This document shows, in pieces, positions 1 to 7,110 of a stretch of DNA of 30,220 nt; position 1 is the first letter of the stretch, and each line of letters begins with the position of its first letter. Below the pieces are notes generated by a model that had not been told where the DNA came from, did not search any database, and saw only the letters and a program-made list of their open reading frames with translations. Where the stretch lies: the NCBI GenBank assembly GCA_946222995.1, contig CAMIOS010000027.1:1-30220 (forward strand). The letters are read 5' to 3'. This stretch comes from an uncultured Enhydrobacter sp. Its GTDB lineage: Bacteria; Pseudomonadota; Gammaproteobacteria; Pseudomonadales; Moraxellaceae. The position numbers and the translations under genes were made by a program.

Positions 1-90
1 AAAATTTAGCTAGGGCTATCATGTCTTTTTAGTTTAAGATAGTGCGTAAGTTCTAAGTGAATTAAATACTTACAAAATCCCATAAAGAAA

Positions 91-119
91 TAAATGGCCA
101 GTTTCAAATTAGCCATTTA
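91..119 (-). terminator. Possible terminator after the MoxR-VWA pair
   Basis: An 8-bp perfect stem (TAAATGGC paired with GCCATTTA) with a 13-base loop lies about 30 bases past the stop of the VWA gene. Read on the minus strand it is followed by TTTCTTTAT, a weak U-rich tract. The stem is A+T-rich at its base, so this is a moderate call. Confidence 0.45.
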
Positions 120-150
120 CTAAGTTTTGTTTTGCTACTTAACATTGGTT

Positions 151-1365
151 TTACCTTGCCAAATATTTTGTCATATCATCAATACCTTGCAATGTCAGCG
201 GGTACATATGCCCATCCATGATATCCTTGATTAGACCAATGGTCTGGGTATATTGCCAATAGCCTTTATCCTCGGGATTGAGCCAAGCGACTTTATCAAA
301 ATGCGCGGTTATCCGCTTAAGCCACGCCTGCCCTGTGTCCTGATTTAAATTTCCGCTCATATACTCGACACTACCGCCCATTGATAGCAACTCATACGGC
401 GCCATCGATGCATCCCCGACGAAAATCACCCGATAGTCATTGCCATATTTATGCAATAAATCTAACGTTGGTACGGCACTTGCCATTCTGCGGGCATTTT
501 CTGTCCACACATACTCATACACGCAGTTATGAAAATAGAAAAATTCAAGGGTTTTAAACTCATTTTTGGCGGCAGCAAATAGCCGTTCACATGCCTCGAT
601 ATAGCTGTCCATACTGCCGCCGATATCAAATAACATCAGCACTTTGACACGGTTACGCCGTTCGGGTTGCAGTTGTACGTCAAGGATACCTTTTTGGGCG
701 GTCTTTTTAATGGTGGCATGAATGTCGAGTTCATCTGCCGAGCCTGTGCGGGCAAATTTACGCAGTTTTCGCAGTGCCATTTGCATGGCGCGGGTGTCTA
801 GTTGGTTATCGCTGTCTAAGTCCTTGTATTTGCGTTCTTCCCACACTTTGACGGCGGAGCGTTTTCGACTTTCGCCACCGACTCGCACGCCTTCGGGATG
901 GTCGCCATACGCCCCAAAAGGCGATGTCCCGCCTGTACCGATCCATTTATTCCCGCCTTGGTGTCGCCCCTTTTGTTCTTTGAGGCGTTCTTCTAGGGCT
1001 TTCATCAGTGCTTCGAGCGAGCCGTATTTTTTGAGGAGTCGGCGTTGCTCGATGGTGAGGTTTTTGGGGACGAGTTTAAGTTCTAGCCATTCTTTGGGAA
1101 TATTGCCCAATTTTGCCATGAGTTCGTCAATGTCAAGCGTGTCGATGCCTTCGAAGTAATCCGCCATCGCTCTATCAAACTTGTCAAAGTATTTTTCGTC
1201 TTTGACCATACACAGGCGGACGAGTTCGTAAAATTCGGCTCTATCAGCAAAGACAAGCCCACCCTCCCCGCCCATAAGGTCTAAGGCAGCATGTAGGTCG
1301 AGCAGTTCACGGGTAGAAACTGGCACGCCATAAGCGCGTAAGGTGTAAAATAATTGAATAAACAT
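151..1365 (-). CDS. CoxE-like VWA-domain protein
   Basis: This 404-residue soluble protein has a C-terminal von Willebrand A fold of the kind usually paired with MoxR ATPases. The metal-adhesion motif is seen as DIGGSMD at about residues 247-253. It deviates from DxSxS, but the glycine form is one I associate with this CoxE-like group. A glycine-rich segment with GTGGTSPFG and RVGG at about 143-163 precedes the VWA domain. There is no signal peptide or membrane helix. Its ATG directly follows the MoxR stop (TAA then ATG, no gap), so translation is probably coupled; an AAGG lies 12 bases upstream inside moxR. By family precedent the pair acts as a chaperone that inserts metals or remodels a client complex. 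The client is not identifiable here because no CO-dehydrogenase or other metalloenzyme genes are adjacent. Confidence 0.85.
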   Translation of the reverse strand: MFIQLFYTLRAYGVPVSTRELLDLHAALDLMGGEGGLVFADRAEFYELVRLCMVKDEKYFDKFDRAMADYFEGIDTLDIDELMAKLGNIPKEWLELKLVPKNLTIEQRRLLKKYGSLEALMKALEERLKEQKGRHQGGNKWIGTGGTSPFGAYGDHPEGVRVGGESRKRSAVKVWEERKYKDLDSDNQLDTRAMQMALRKLRKFARTGSADELDIHATIKKTAQKGILDVQLQPERRNRVKVLMLFDIGGSMDSYIEACERLFAAAKNEFKTLEFFYFHNCVYEYVWTENARRMASAVPTLDLLHKYGNDYRVIFVGDASMAPYELLSMGGSVEYMSGNLNQDTGQAWLKRITAHFDKVAWLNPEDKGYWQYTQTIGLIKDIMDGHMYPLTLQGIDDMTKYLAR

Positions 1366-2223
1366 TTAGCGATTTAACCTTAACATAAACCCCAATTTTT
1401 CAAGCAAACTGACATCAGTTTCATTCTTTAATAATGCCCCTGCAAACGGCGGTAAACTGTCACTCGGATTTTTTAATTCATTGATTGCATTTTCAGCTAA
1501 ATCATCCGCAACCAGCAAGCTAATCCAATCCACCAACTCCGACGTGGAAGGCGGCTTTTTCAAGCCCTTTACCTCACGCAAGCCATAAAATACCCGTAAC
1601 GCCTCCTCTACCAATTCGGCTTGCAAATTGGGGAAATGCACCCCGACAATCGCTTGCATCGTTTGTTTATCAGGAAAATCAATGTAATGAAAAAAACAAC
1701 GGCGTAAAAACGCATCGGGCAGTTCTTTTTCATTATTTGAGGTGATAATCACCACAGGGCGATGGTCGGCGGTGATGGTTTCGCCCGTTTCATAGACATA
1801 AAACGACATTTTATCGAGTTCATGGAGTAAATCATTGGGAAACTCGATATCGGCTTTGTCGATCTCATCAATGAGTAGCACGACCCGCTCGGGACTGGTA
1901 AAGGCTTGCCACAGCTTGCCCGCCTTGATGTAGTTAGCGATATCATACACCCGATCATCGCCGAGCTGACTGTCGCGCAGGCGAGAGACGGCATCGTACT
2001 CATACAGCCCTTGCTCGGCTTTGGTGGTGGATTTGATATGCCAAGTAATCAAGGGCATCCCAAGGCTATTGGCGACTTCTTCGGCAAGGAGGGTTTTGCC
2101 TGTACCCGGTTCGCCTTTAATCAGCAAGGGTTTTTGCAGGCGAATGGCGGCATTGACCGCGAGTTTTAGGCTATCGGTGGCGATGTAAGTTTGGGTGCTA
2201 GCAAATTGTGAATTTGATGTCAT
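1366..2223 (-). CDS. MoxR-family AAA+ ATPase
   Basis: This 285-residue AAA+ ATPase has Walker A GEPGTGKT at residues 37-44, Walker B LLIDEID near 120, sensor-1 ITSN and an arginine-rich LRRCFFHY segment, all typical of MoxR proteins. I chose the ATG at 2223 because AAGGAA sits 5 bases upstream. An in-frame ATG at 2241 would lie in the T-tract of the preceding terminator and has no ribosome binding site. MoxR ATPases work with a VWA partner, and here that partner is the next gene (start abutting the stop), making a two-gene operon. The expected role is ATP-driven remodelling or metal-centre maturation of an unidentified client. The family call is firm; the substrate is unknown. Confidence 0.9.
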   Translation of the reverse strand: MTSNSQFASTQTYIATDSLKLAVNAAIRLQKPLLIKGEPGTGKTLLAEEVANSLGMPLITWHIKSTTKAEQGLYEYDAVSRLRDSQLGDDRVYDIANYIKAGKLWQAFTSPERVVLLIDEIDKADIEFPNDLLHELDKMSFYVYETGETITADHRPVVIITSNNEKELPDAFLRRCFFHYIDFPDKQTMQAIVGVHFPNLQAELVEEALRVFYGLREVKGLKKPPSTSELVDWISLLVADDLAENAINELKNPSDSLPPFAGALLKNETDVSLLEKLGFMLRLNR

Positions 2224-2241
2224 GGTTATTCCTTTATACAT

Positions 2242-2274
2242 AAAAAAGGCTGAAAGTTAAACTAACTCTCAGCC
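2242..2274 (-). terminator. Intrinsic terminator of the small membrane protein gene
   Basis: A 12-bp stem (2248-2259 with 2263-2274, one G.U wobble) is followed on the minus strand by six T residues (2247-2242). It lies just after the stop at 2302 and just upstream of the MoxR ribosome binding site, so it separates the two transcription units. Confidence 0.8.
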
Positions 2275-2301
2275 TAGCATAAGTTGATAAAAATGTTAAG
2301 A

Positions 2302-2745
2302 TTAAACAACAGGTGTAGCAGGCGGTGGCGTTTTGGTTTTTTTATTTTTATCCAAACCCATACGTACAAACTGCCATATAAAGCCTAGCAAACAGCCTAC
2401 CGTGATTACAATCATAATAGGTAATAAGGCATTAAAGGCAATACTGGGATCTTTCATCAAAATACCATACACCACACCAATACTGGCAGGGGCAATCTCA
2501 GGCGGTGTGCCCAGTGATGAGGTCGGTGTCAGTAATATGGCGAACAAAATAATCCAACTTAAACCTGCCAATGTCTTAGGCAATACCCGTACTACGACAA
2601 TCCACAGCAATAAAACAATAATCGAAAAGCCCACATACGCAGTCAATGGTAAACTATCGGGTGGAATGCCTTTGACCAGCTGCGCCCACCAAACCACAAT
2701 CTCACCAACAACACTACCAATTTGGTCTAACGAAATTAAAGCCAT
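2302..2745 (-). CDS. Small inner-membrane protein, function unknown
   Basis: This 147-residue protein has three clear hydrophobic segments at about 35-53, 57-76 and 105-127, and possibly a fourth weak one near 85-97. The short C-terminal tail is rich in lysine and proline (KNKKTKTPPPATPVV) and is probably cytoplasmic by the positive-inside rule. There is no recognisable catalytic motif and I do not recognise a named family. The start is the ATG at 2745 with GGAACAAG upstream. It is a single-gene unit: a terminator follows it and the neighbouring YcgL gene is separated by about 100 bases. It appears to be a genuine gene, with a full-length frame, a ribosome binding site and membrane topology, but I can assign no function. 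Confidence 0.7.
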   Translation of the reverse strand: MALISLDQIGSVVGEIVVWWAQLVKGIPPDSLPLTAYVGFSIIVLLLWIVVVRVLPKTLAGLSWIILFAILLTPTSSLGTPPEIAPASIGVVYGILMKDPSIAFNALLPIMIVITVGCLLGFIWQFVRMGLDKNKKTKTPPPATPVV

Positions 2746-2842
2746 GAATCTTGTTCCATAATGTTAAACGTGGCTATTTTAACATATATTCTGCAATCGC
2801 ATAGCCACTAAATAAATACTTAACTAGTTTTTTGCTACCCAG

Positions 2843-3163
2843 TTACTGCCAAATACTTTGTTGGGCTTCTGCGGCGTTCATTTGCGCTTGTCGCAATAAA
2901 ACGTCTTGGGGTGGCATTTGCACAAAATAGCCTTGTTCTTTAAGTTTCGCGATTACCTCATCTTTATTCACTTGGGCAAGTTTTGCCGTGTTTGCTAAGT
3001 CTAAGTGCATGACAAAACTTTCTCGTCCGATTTTTTGGCGAAAGTCTTTGGGTAAGACTGCTAGCCAATCTTTGATTTCATCCACATCGTTGGGATAATC
3101 CGGACGAGCGATATAGACATATAAGTCATTCATTTTGCTAAATTTATAAATATCACAGTGCAT
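2843..3163 (-). CDS. ycgL: YcgL domain-containing protein
   Basis: This 106-residue cytoplasmic protein matches the YcgL domain: an N-terminal CDIYKF strand, DLYVYI, the central FVMHLDLANTAKLA motif, a KLKEQGYFVQMPP segment and a short tail. YcgL proteins are small conserved gammaproteobacterial proteins of unknown biochemical role, often found near rnd or minC, neither of which is visible here. The start at 3163 has AGAAGG 8 bases upstream; an internal Met begins MNDLYVY but would cut off the first conserved strand. It is transcribed alone on the minus strand, about 170 bases downstream of the leuA stop, with the leuA terminator in between. Confidence 0.8.
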   Translation of the reverse strand: MHCDIYKFSKMNDLYVYIARPDYPNDVDEIKDWLAVLPKDFRQKIGRESFVMHLDLANTAKLAQVNKDEVIAKLKEQGYFVQMPPQDVLLRQAQMNAAEAQQSIWQ

Positions 3164-3267
3164 TTTTTTGCCTTCTAAAAAAATTTAGATTATTTTAGCA
3201 CGTTATCTACTTATCGCAAATTTTGATAAAAATTGACAAAATAAAGTATGTAATTTTGGTTAAACTT

Positions 3268-3300
3268 AAAAAAGGGCAAGCATTGATAGCGGCCCTTTTT
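3268..3300. terminator. Bidirectional-looking terminator after leuA
   Basis: The stem AAAAAGGGC / GCCCTTTTT (3269-3277 with 3292-3300) has an extra inner GC/GC pairing. It gives a U-tract on both strands. It lies 34 bases past the leuA stop codon and most probably ends the leuA transcript. Confidence 0.75.
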
Positions 3301-3333
3301 AGACAAACATTTAAGCTAGTTGGATGTCTATTA

Positions 3334-5043
3334 TCAAGCCTCTGCTTTATTTAATAATTGGGCTTGTGCCAATGCTGACAGCCCTGCTTTTAACATTGCC
3401 GATACCGTACTGGCACAGGTACCAATACCCGAATAAATTTCACCCTCAATATTGAGTTGTAAATACGCCACCGCATTGGCATCCGTATTGGTCTCATTAT
3501 TTTTGGTTAATGCATGCTCGGCATAATTAATCACATGAATCGATTTACCAAGGTGAGTAGCCAAGCTGTGAATAAAGGCGGATAACGCCCCATTCCCTGT
3601 TCCCACTACCTGTGCTATGTCATCGCCAAACCGTACTGCGCCCATAAAATGTACTTCAGTACCGGTATTTTTGATTTCATAATCTTGCAATGCCAAAGCT
3701 GACTGGTTCAAGTAAGTTTGCTCAAAAATGCCAATCACATCATCAGAGGTAAGCTCAGTTTGGCGGTGTTCCGCCTCTTGTTGTATCACACGGCTAAAAT
3801 CAATCTGTGTCCAGCGCGGCAACTCAAAACCAAAATCTCGCTGTAGAATATATGCCACACCCCCTTTACCCGACTGGCTGTTAATGCGTACCACATCTTG
3901 ATAGCTACGCCCGATATGCGCCGGGTCAATCGGTAAATATGCCACATCCCACACACCTTGGGTTTGTTCCATATTTTTCTCATTATAATCAAGTGATTTT
4001 TTAATCGCATCTTGGTGTGAGCCACTAAACGCGGTAAACACAAGCTCACCAACATACGGATGGCGAGGATGAATGGGTAACTGGTTGCACTCGCTTACCA
4101 CTTGGGCAATTTCGCTCATATTGCTAAAGTCCAATTTTGGGTCAACCCCTTGGCTATACAGATTCATCGCCATCACCATGATGTCCATATTGCCGGTACG
4201 TTCGCCATTGCCGAACAATGTGCCTTCGATACGGTCAGCGCCTGCCATCAAACCAAGCTCGCTTGCTGCCACCGCACAGCCTCGGTCATTGTGAGTATGA
4301 AGACTGACAATCACATGCTCGCGCATTGGCAAATGGCGACAAAAATATTCTATTTGGTCTGCATATAAATTGGGCGTGGAGCTCTCGACGGTGGATGGCA
4401 AATTAAAAATGACCTTTTGTCCTAAATCGGGGCGCCACACTTGACACACCGCATCACAAATCTGTACTGAAAAATCCACCTCAGTCTGTGAAAAACTCTC
4501 GGGTGAATATTCAAAAATCCATTCAGTTTCCGGATACTCTGTTGCCAAATCACGAAGCAAGGTCGCCCCTTCAACGGCAATAGCAATAATATCATCATAC
4601 GATTTTTGGTACACTTTATCGCGTTGCACTTTCGAGGTGGAATTATACACATGCACAATCGCCCGCTTTGCCCCTTTTAAACTTTCAAAGGTGCGGCGAA
4701 TCAAATGCTCACGAGCCTGCACCAATACTTGCAACGTTACATCATCGGGCACATGCTTACCTTCAATTAATTTACGGGTAAAATCAAACTCCACCTGCGC
4801 CGCTGACGGAAATCCAATTTCGATTTCTTTAAAGCCCACATCAACCAACAAATCAAAAAACCGCATTTTTTGCTCAATACTCATCGGCTCAATCAAGGCT
4901 TGGTTGCCATCGCGCAAATCCACCGATGTCCAAATCGGCGCTTGGGTAATGGTCTTATCAGGCCAAGTCCGATCAGTTAATTTTGGCGCGAAAGCAAACG
5001 GCTGGTATTTGGTATAGTCAAAAGCAGTAGTTTTGGGTGTCAT
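3334..5043 (-). CDS. leuA: 2-isopropylmalate synthase
   Basis: LeuA condenses acetyl-CoA with 2-oxoisovalerate to 2-isopropylmalate, the first committed step of leucine synthesis, in the cytosol. The 569-residue length and sequence fit the longer LeuA type (as in Pseudomonas and actinobacteria), not the ~520-residue E. coli type. Visible motifs are the catalytic DLRDGNQAL at about 42-50, the metal-binding HTHNDRG near 250 and GERTGNMD just after it. The C-terminal ~140 residues form the regulatory domain (leucine feedback in this family), including the GIGTCASTVSAMLKAG segment. The gene is divergent from an Lrp/AsnC regulator. A TATAAT -10 box (5080-5085) overlaps one arm of a dyad, which suggests direct control by that regulator. 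AAGGAA precedes the ATG by about 9 bases. Confidence 0.97.
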   Translation of the reverse strand: MTPKTTAFDYTKYQPFAFAPKLTDRTWPDKTITQAPIWTSVDLRDGNQALIEPMSIEQKMRFFDLLVDVGFKEIEIGFPSAAQVEFDFTRKLIEGKHVPDDVTLQVLVQAREHLIRRTFESLKGAKRAIVHVYNSTSKVQRDKVYQKSYDDIIAIAVEGATLLRDLATEYPETEWIFEYSPESFSQTEVDFSVQICDAVCQVWRPDLGQKVIFNLPSTVESSTPNLYADQIEYFCRHLPMREHVIVSLHTHNDRGCAVAASELGLMAGADRIEGTLFGNGERTGNMDIMVMAMNLYSQGVDPKLDFSNMSEIAQVVSECNQLPIHPRHPYVGELVFTAFSGSHQDAIKKSLDYNEKNMEQTQGVWDVAYLPIDPAHIGRSYQDVVRINSQSGKGGVAYILQRDFGFELPRWTQIDFSRVIQQEAEHRQTELTSDDVIGIFEQTYLNQSALALQDYEIKNTGTEVHFMGAVRFGDDIAQVVGTGNGALSAFIHSLATHLGKSIHVINYAEHALTKNNETNTDANAVAYLQLNIEGEIYSGIGTCASTVSAMLKAGLSALAQAQLLNKAEA

Positions 5044-5079
5044 CGGTCATGTTCCTTTAGGCAAGTATTTAATAAACAA

Positions 5080-5107
5080 ATTATACTTATTTTTTTATAG
5101 AATAAGT
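5080..5107 (-). promoter_or_regulatory. leuA promoter -10 with overlapping dyad operator candidate
   Basis: On the minus strand TATAAT occupies 5085-5080. A perfect 7-bp inverted repeat, ACTTATT-N9-AATAAGT, spans 5085-5107, starting at the edge of the -10 box and running through the spacer towards a weak -35. This is the position expected of a repressor or Lrp-type site. The neighbouring divergent regulator is the obvious candidate ligand. The -10 box and the dyad are seen; the regulatory role is inferred. Confidence 0.5.
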
Positions 5108-5138
5108 AACCAATTTTTATCCAAATTCTTATTAAAAT

Positions 5139-5147
5139 TGCTATAAT
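5139..5147 (+). promoter_or_regulatory. Extended -10 promoter of the Lrp-like gene
   Basis: TG-C-TATAAT is a perfect extended -10 element about 54 bases upstream of the regulator's ATG. No good -35 hexamer is visible at 16-18 bases, which is common for extended -10 promoters. It is arranged back-to-back with the leuA promoter. Confidence 0.5.
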
Positions 5148-5200
5148 TCACTATTATTTTTATAATTATTAGTCAAATTCACTTATATGGCGAGATAATT

Positions 5201-5668
5201 ATGTATAAGCTTGATAAAAAAGACCAAGAGATTTTAGCGATTTTACAACAAAATGCTCGCATCAGTAACTTAGAATTGGCTGAACGGGTCAATCTAAGCC
5301 CCACACCTTGTGCTAGACGTGTGAAGCAGCTTGAAGAAGTCGGTATCATTACAGGCTATAAAGTAATTACCAATCCACAGTATTTAGGCTATCAATTGTC
5401 AGTGTTTATCGCAATTAGTATGGATAGGCACACTGCCGAACGCTTTGCAAATTTTGAGAAAAAAGTGCGAGAGTTTGATGAAGTGGTAAGTTGTAGTATT
5501 GTGACAGGTCGTAGTGAAGACTATTTAATCAAAGCGCTAGTACGAGATATGGCGCATTATGAAGAATTTTTATTACATCGGTTAAACCGTATCGAGGGGA
5601 TTACGCAAGTGCATAGTAGCTTTGAATTACGTGAGGTATTTAATCGATCATTATTTACCAATGAATGA
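5201..5668 (+). CDS. Lrp/AsnC-family transcriptional regulator
   Basis: This 155-residue regulator has an N-terminal winged helix-turn-helix (about 5-60, with the diagnostic ISNLELAERVNLSPTPC segment) and a C-terminal RAM ligand-binding domain (about 65-150, including YLGYQLSVFIAI and GRSEDYLIKALV). Proteins of this family bind amino acids, assemble into dimers and octamers and bend DNA. Its divergence from leuA, and a dyad over the leuA promoter, suggest a role in leucine or branched-chain amino acid control, possibly as the Lrp orthologue. I cannot separate Lrp from other paralogues by sequence alone. The ribosome binding site is weak (GGCGAGA before ATAATT-ATG). The gene ends in a shared terminator with the convergent barrel gene. 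Confidence 0.92.
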   Translation: MYKLDKKDQEILAILQQNARISNLELAERVNLSPTPCARRVKQLEEVGIITGYKVITNPQYLGYQLSVFIAISMDRHTAERFANFEKKVREFDEVVSCSIVTGRSEDYLIKALVRDMAHYEEFLLHRLNRIEGITQVHSSFELREVFNRSLFTNE

Positions 5669-5693
5669 TAAAAGCGTTACTATTAGTAAAAGA

Positions 5694-5722
5694 AAAAAAC
5701 GGCATATAAATTGCCGTTTTTT
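5694..5722. terminator. Bidirectional terminator between convergent genes
   Basis: A perfect 11-bp stem, AAAAAACGGCA / TGCCGTTTTTT, with a 7-base loop sits between the stops of the Lrp-like gene (plus) and the outer-membrane gene (minus). U6 tracts occur on both strands, so it can serve both. Confidence 0.9.
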
Positions 5723-5742
5723 AACTAATGAGCTAAAAAGTA

Positions 5743-6570
5743 TTAGAAGCGATAAGTTGCGCCAAGTTTAACAATTGGTGCCCATTCCGCATAATCTTTA
5801 TCTTCAATATTTTTCTCAGCTTCTTGAGCCACTACAGATGCATTTTCAAGCGCGCCTGTCGCATGATTAGTAACTGTAGAACCTGCTCTAGCAGTAACGG
5901 TAGCATCCGCTTTACCTAAATAAGCTGCCCCGATATCGCCAAATAGACCCCAATGGTTGTTAATATTTGGGTGGAAACCAATTGTTAAGTAAGGGGCGAT
6001 ATCGTTGCGATATTCTAATTTACCTTTTAAATTTGTACTATCATTTAAATCATATCGAGTACCATTTACAGTAAAATGTCCACTATGATTTTTGGTTTTA
6101 AGTGTTAAATCATTGTCTGGGAATAACGCACCAGCTTCCACTGTAAACCAATTTGAAGCAGGATGTAGACGTGCCCCTAAATATGGATTACTAAAATCTG
6201 ATTCTTCAAGTTCATATCTTACACCGTGTGATTTAAAATCATTACCATATAAATCACTTACATCACCGCCGTCCCAACCAGCAACTAATTCAGTCTTATC
6301 ATTGACAGACCAACCAATATTAGCACCATAACCTAATGTGCTAGCTTCTGCACTGATTGATGCAGGATGAAAAATTGTACCAAATACCGTTCTAGTACCA
6401 TCAACTAGTTGGGTGGTTGTATTTTTAACAACACCTTGTTCTGGATTATAAGTAGTGGTTGATACTGCGACAGGCTGAGTAACCACTTGTTGGTCAACAA
6501 CAACGTCTTGGGCAAAGGCAGAAGTTGCTAAAAGCGCAGCAGGGATAGCTGCCAATTTTAATAATTTCAT
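5743..6570 (-). CDS. Predicted outer-membrane beta-barrel protein
   Basis: This 275-residue exported protein has a classical signal peptide (MKLLKLAAIPAALLATSAFA, cleavage before QDVVV). A low-complexity V/T/Q-rich linker follows to about residue 45. After that come alternating strands such as ISAEASTLGYGANIGW, TELVAGWDGGDVS and YLGARLHPASNWFTVEAG. The C-terminal residues GATYRF end in phenylalanine, the signature for BAM-dependent barrel assembly. The pattern resembles small OmpW/YfaZ-like barrels, but I cannot assign a specific family or substrate. A segment near residues 232-262 is rich in A, E and D and looks like an extracellular loop. The ribosome binding site is weak (GAGGATTT). The promoter is probably the extended -10 at 6649-6657. 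Confidence 0.8.
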   Translation of the reverse strand: MKLLKLAAIPAALLATSAFAQDVVVDQQVVTQPVAVSTTTYNPEQGVVKNTTTQLVDGTRTVFGTIFHPASISAEASTLGYGANIGWSVNDKTELVAGWDGGDVSDLYGNDFKSHGVRYELEESDFSNPYLGARLHPASNWFTVEAGALFPDNDLTLKTKNHSGHFTVNGTRYDLNDSTNLKGKLEYRNDIAPYLTIGFHPNINNHWGLFGDIGAAYLGKADATVTARAGSTVTNHATGALENASVVAQEAEKNIEDKDYAEWAPIVKLGATYRF

Positions 6571-6648
6571 AAATAAATCCTCTAGGATGGTGAATACCTA
6601 ATCTATTTGGGATGGATAAATAATAAACTAGGTGGTGAAAACGCTTAT

Positions 6649-6657
6649 ATTATAACA
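6649..6657 (-). promoter_or_regulatory. Extended -10 promoter of the barrel gene
   Basis: On the minus strand TG-T-TATAAT is a perfect extended -10 about 80 bases upstream of the start codon. A TTGAAA lies upstream but only 14 bases away, too close to be a standard -35. Confidence 0.45.
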
Positions 6658-6932
6658 TAAATTAAAAATTTCAAGTAAGGTTTAGAAACGCTTTCTTACT
6701 TTGACATAATTTGTTACTTGCTTAAGTGTATTAAACTCCAATTTTAGTCAAATGTCATTTTTTTTATTTTTCTTTTGTTTATGGTTATGTAATTTTTACA
6801 ACAATAATGTAAATAGTATTTGCGTAAAATTCAAAATTTAGTGAAACTTTTAACGAATTTTAAAGCCAATTAAATCTATTAGAGGATTGATAAAGATGAT
6901 TTTTTAAGCAAAAATGGTTAAAATACTTTGTC
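6658..6932. other. A+T-rich non-coding region upstream of the ahcY leader
   Basis: This part of the 540-base gap between the barrel gene and ahcY has no credible reading frame. It contains one exact dyad, TTTACA-N7-TGTAAA (6795-6813), and a TAAAAT at 6919-6924 that could be a -10 for the ahcY transcript. No good -35 is seen there, so the ahcY start point is not fixed. Confidence 0.5.
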
Positions 6933-7071
6933 TGAGAGATGTTGCACCCAATGGTATCTATTTTTTAAAATTTTTTTGATCAACATACCGATTGGTCAGG
7001 CTCATTTTTCTTTTTTAAAGTTAATTATTACTAAATTGATTAGCTCTAAAAAGAAATAAATAACGACATCT
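6933..7071 (+). ncRNA. SAH-riboswitch-like leader of ahcY
   Basis: The leader fits the known S-adenosylhomocysteine riboswitch fold. P1 is TGAG (6933-6936) with CTCA (7001-7004). The joining strand is AGATGT-TGC (6937-6945). P2 pairs CCAATGGTAT (6948-6957) with ATACC/ATTGG (6985-6995) around one bulged G. The conserved CAGGCTC occurs at 6997-7003. An optional P3 pairs TTTCTTTTT (7007-7015) with AAAAAGAAA (7048-7056). The pseudoknot P4 pairs AGATGT (6937-6942) with ACATCT (7066-7071). From memory, the family core is CGAGGAGCGYUGC...AGGCUCG...RCGCUC. The first strand aligns without gaps, and where P4 differs both strands differ together. P1 is short (4 bp) and the element is unusually A+U-rich. 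Known members switch expression on when SAH is high, which suits ahcY immediately downstream. Confidence 0.72.
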
Positions 7072-7098
7072 GCGTTTTTAATTTAACTTTATTGATCT

Positions 7099-7104
7099 AA
7101 GGAA
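7099..7104 (+). promoter_or_regulatory. Ribosome binding site of ahcY
   Basis: AAGGAA lies 6 bases before the ahcY ATG and 27 bases after the pseudoknot strand of the riboswitch-like leader. The distance is large enough that direct occlusion by P4 alone is not obvious. Confidence 0.75.
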
Positions 7105-7110
7105 AACTGT

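Noticed and set aside
722..1159. Plus-strand open frame of 145 codons inside the VWA gene
   Set aside because: It is antisense to a well-supported conserved protein, has a Ser/Pro/Arg-rich translation typical of shadow frames, and no ribosome binding site was evident.
6931..6940. TPP-riboswitch-like CTGAGA in the ahcY leader
   Set aside because: No ACCC...GAACCTGAT element of the thiamine riboswitch follows, and the downstream gene is unrelated to thiamine; the SAH-type fold explains the conserved parts better.
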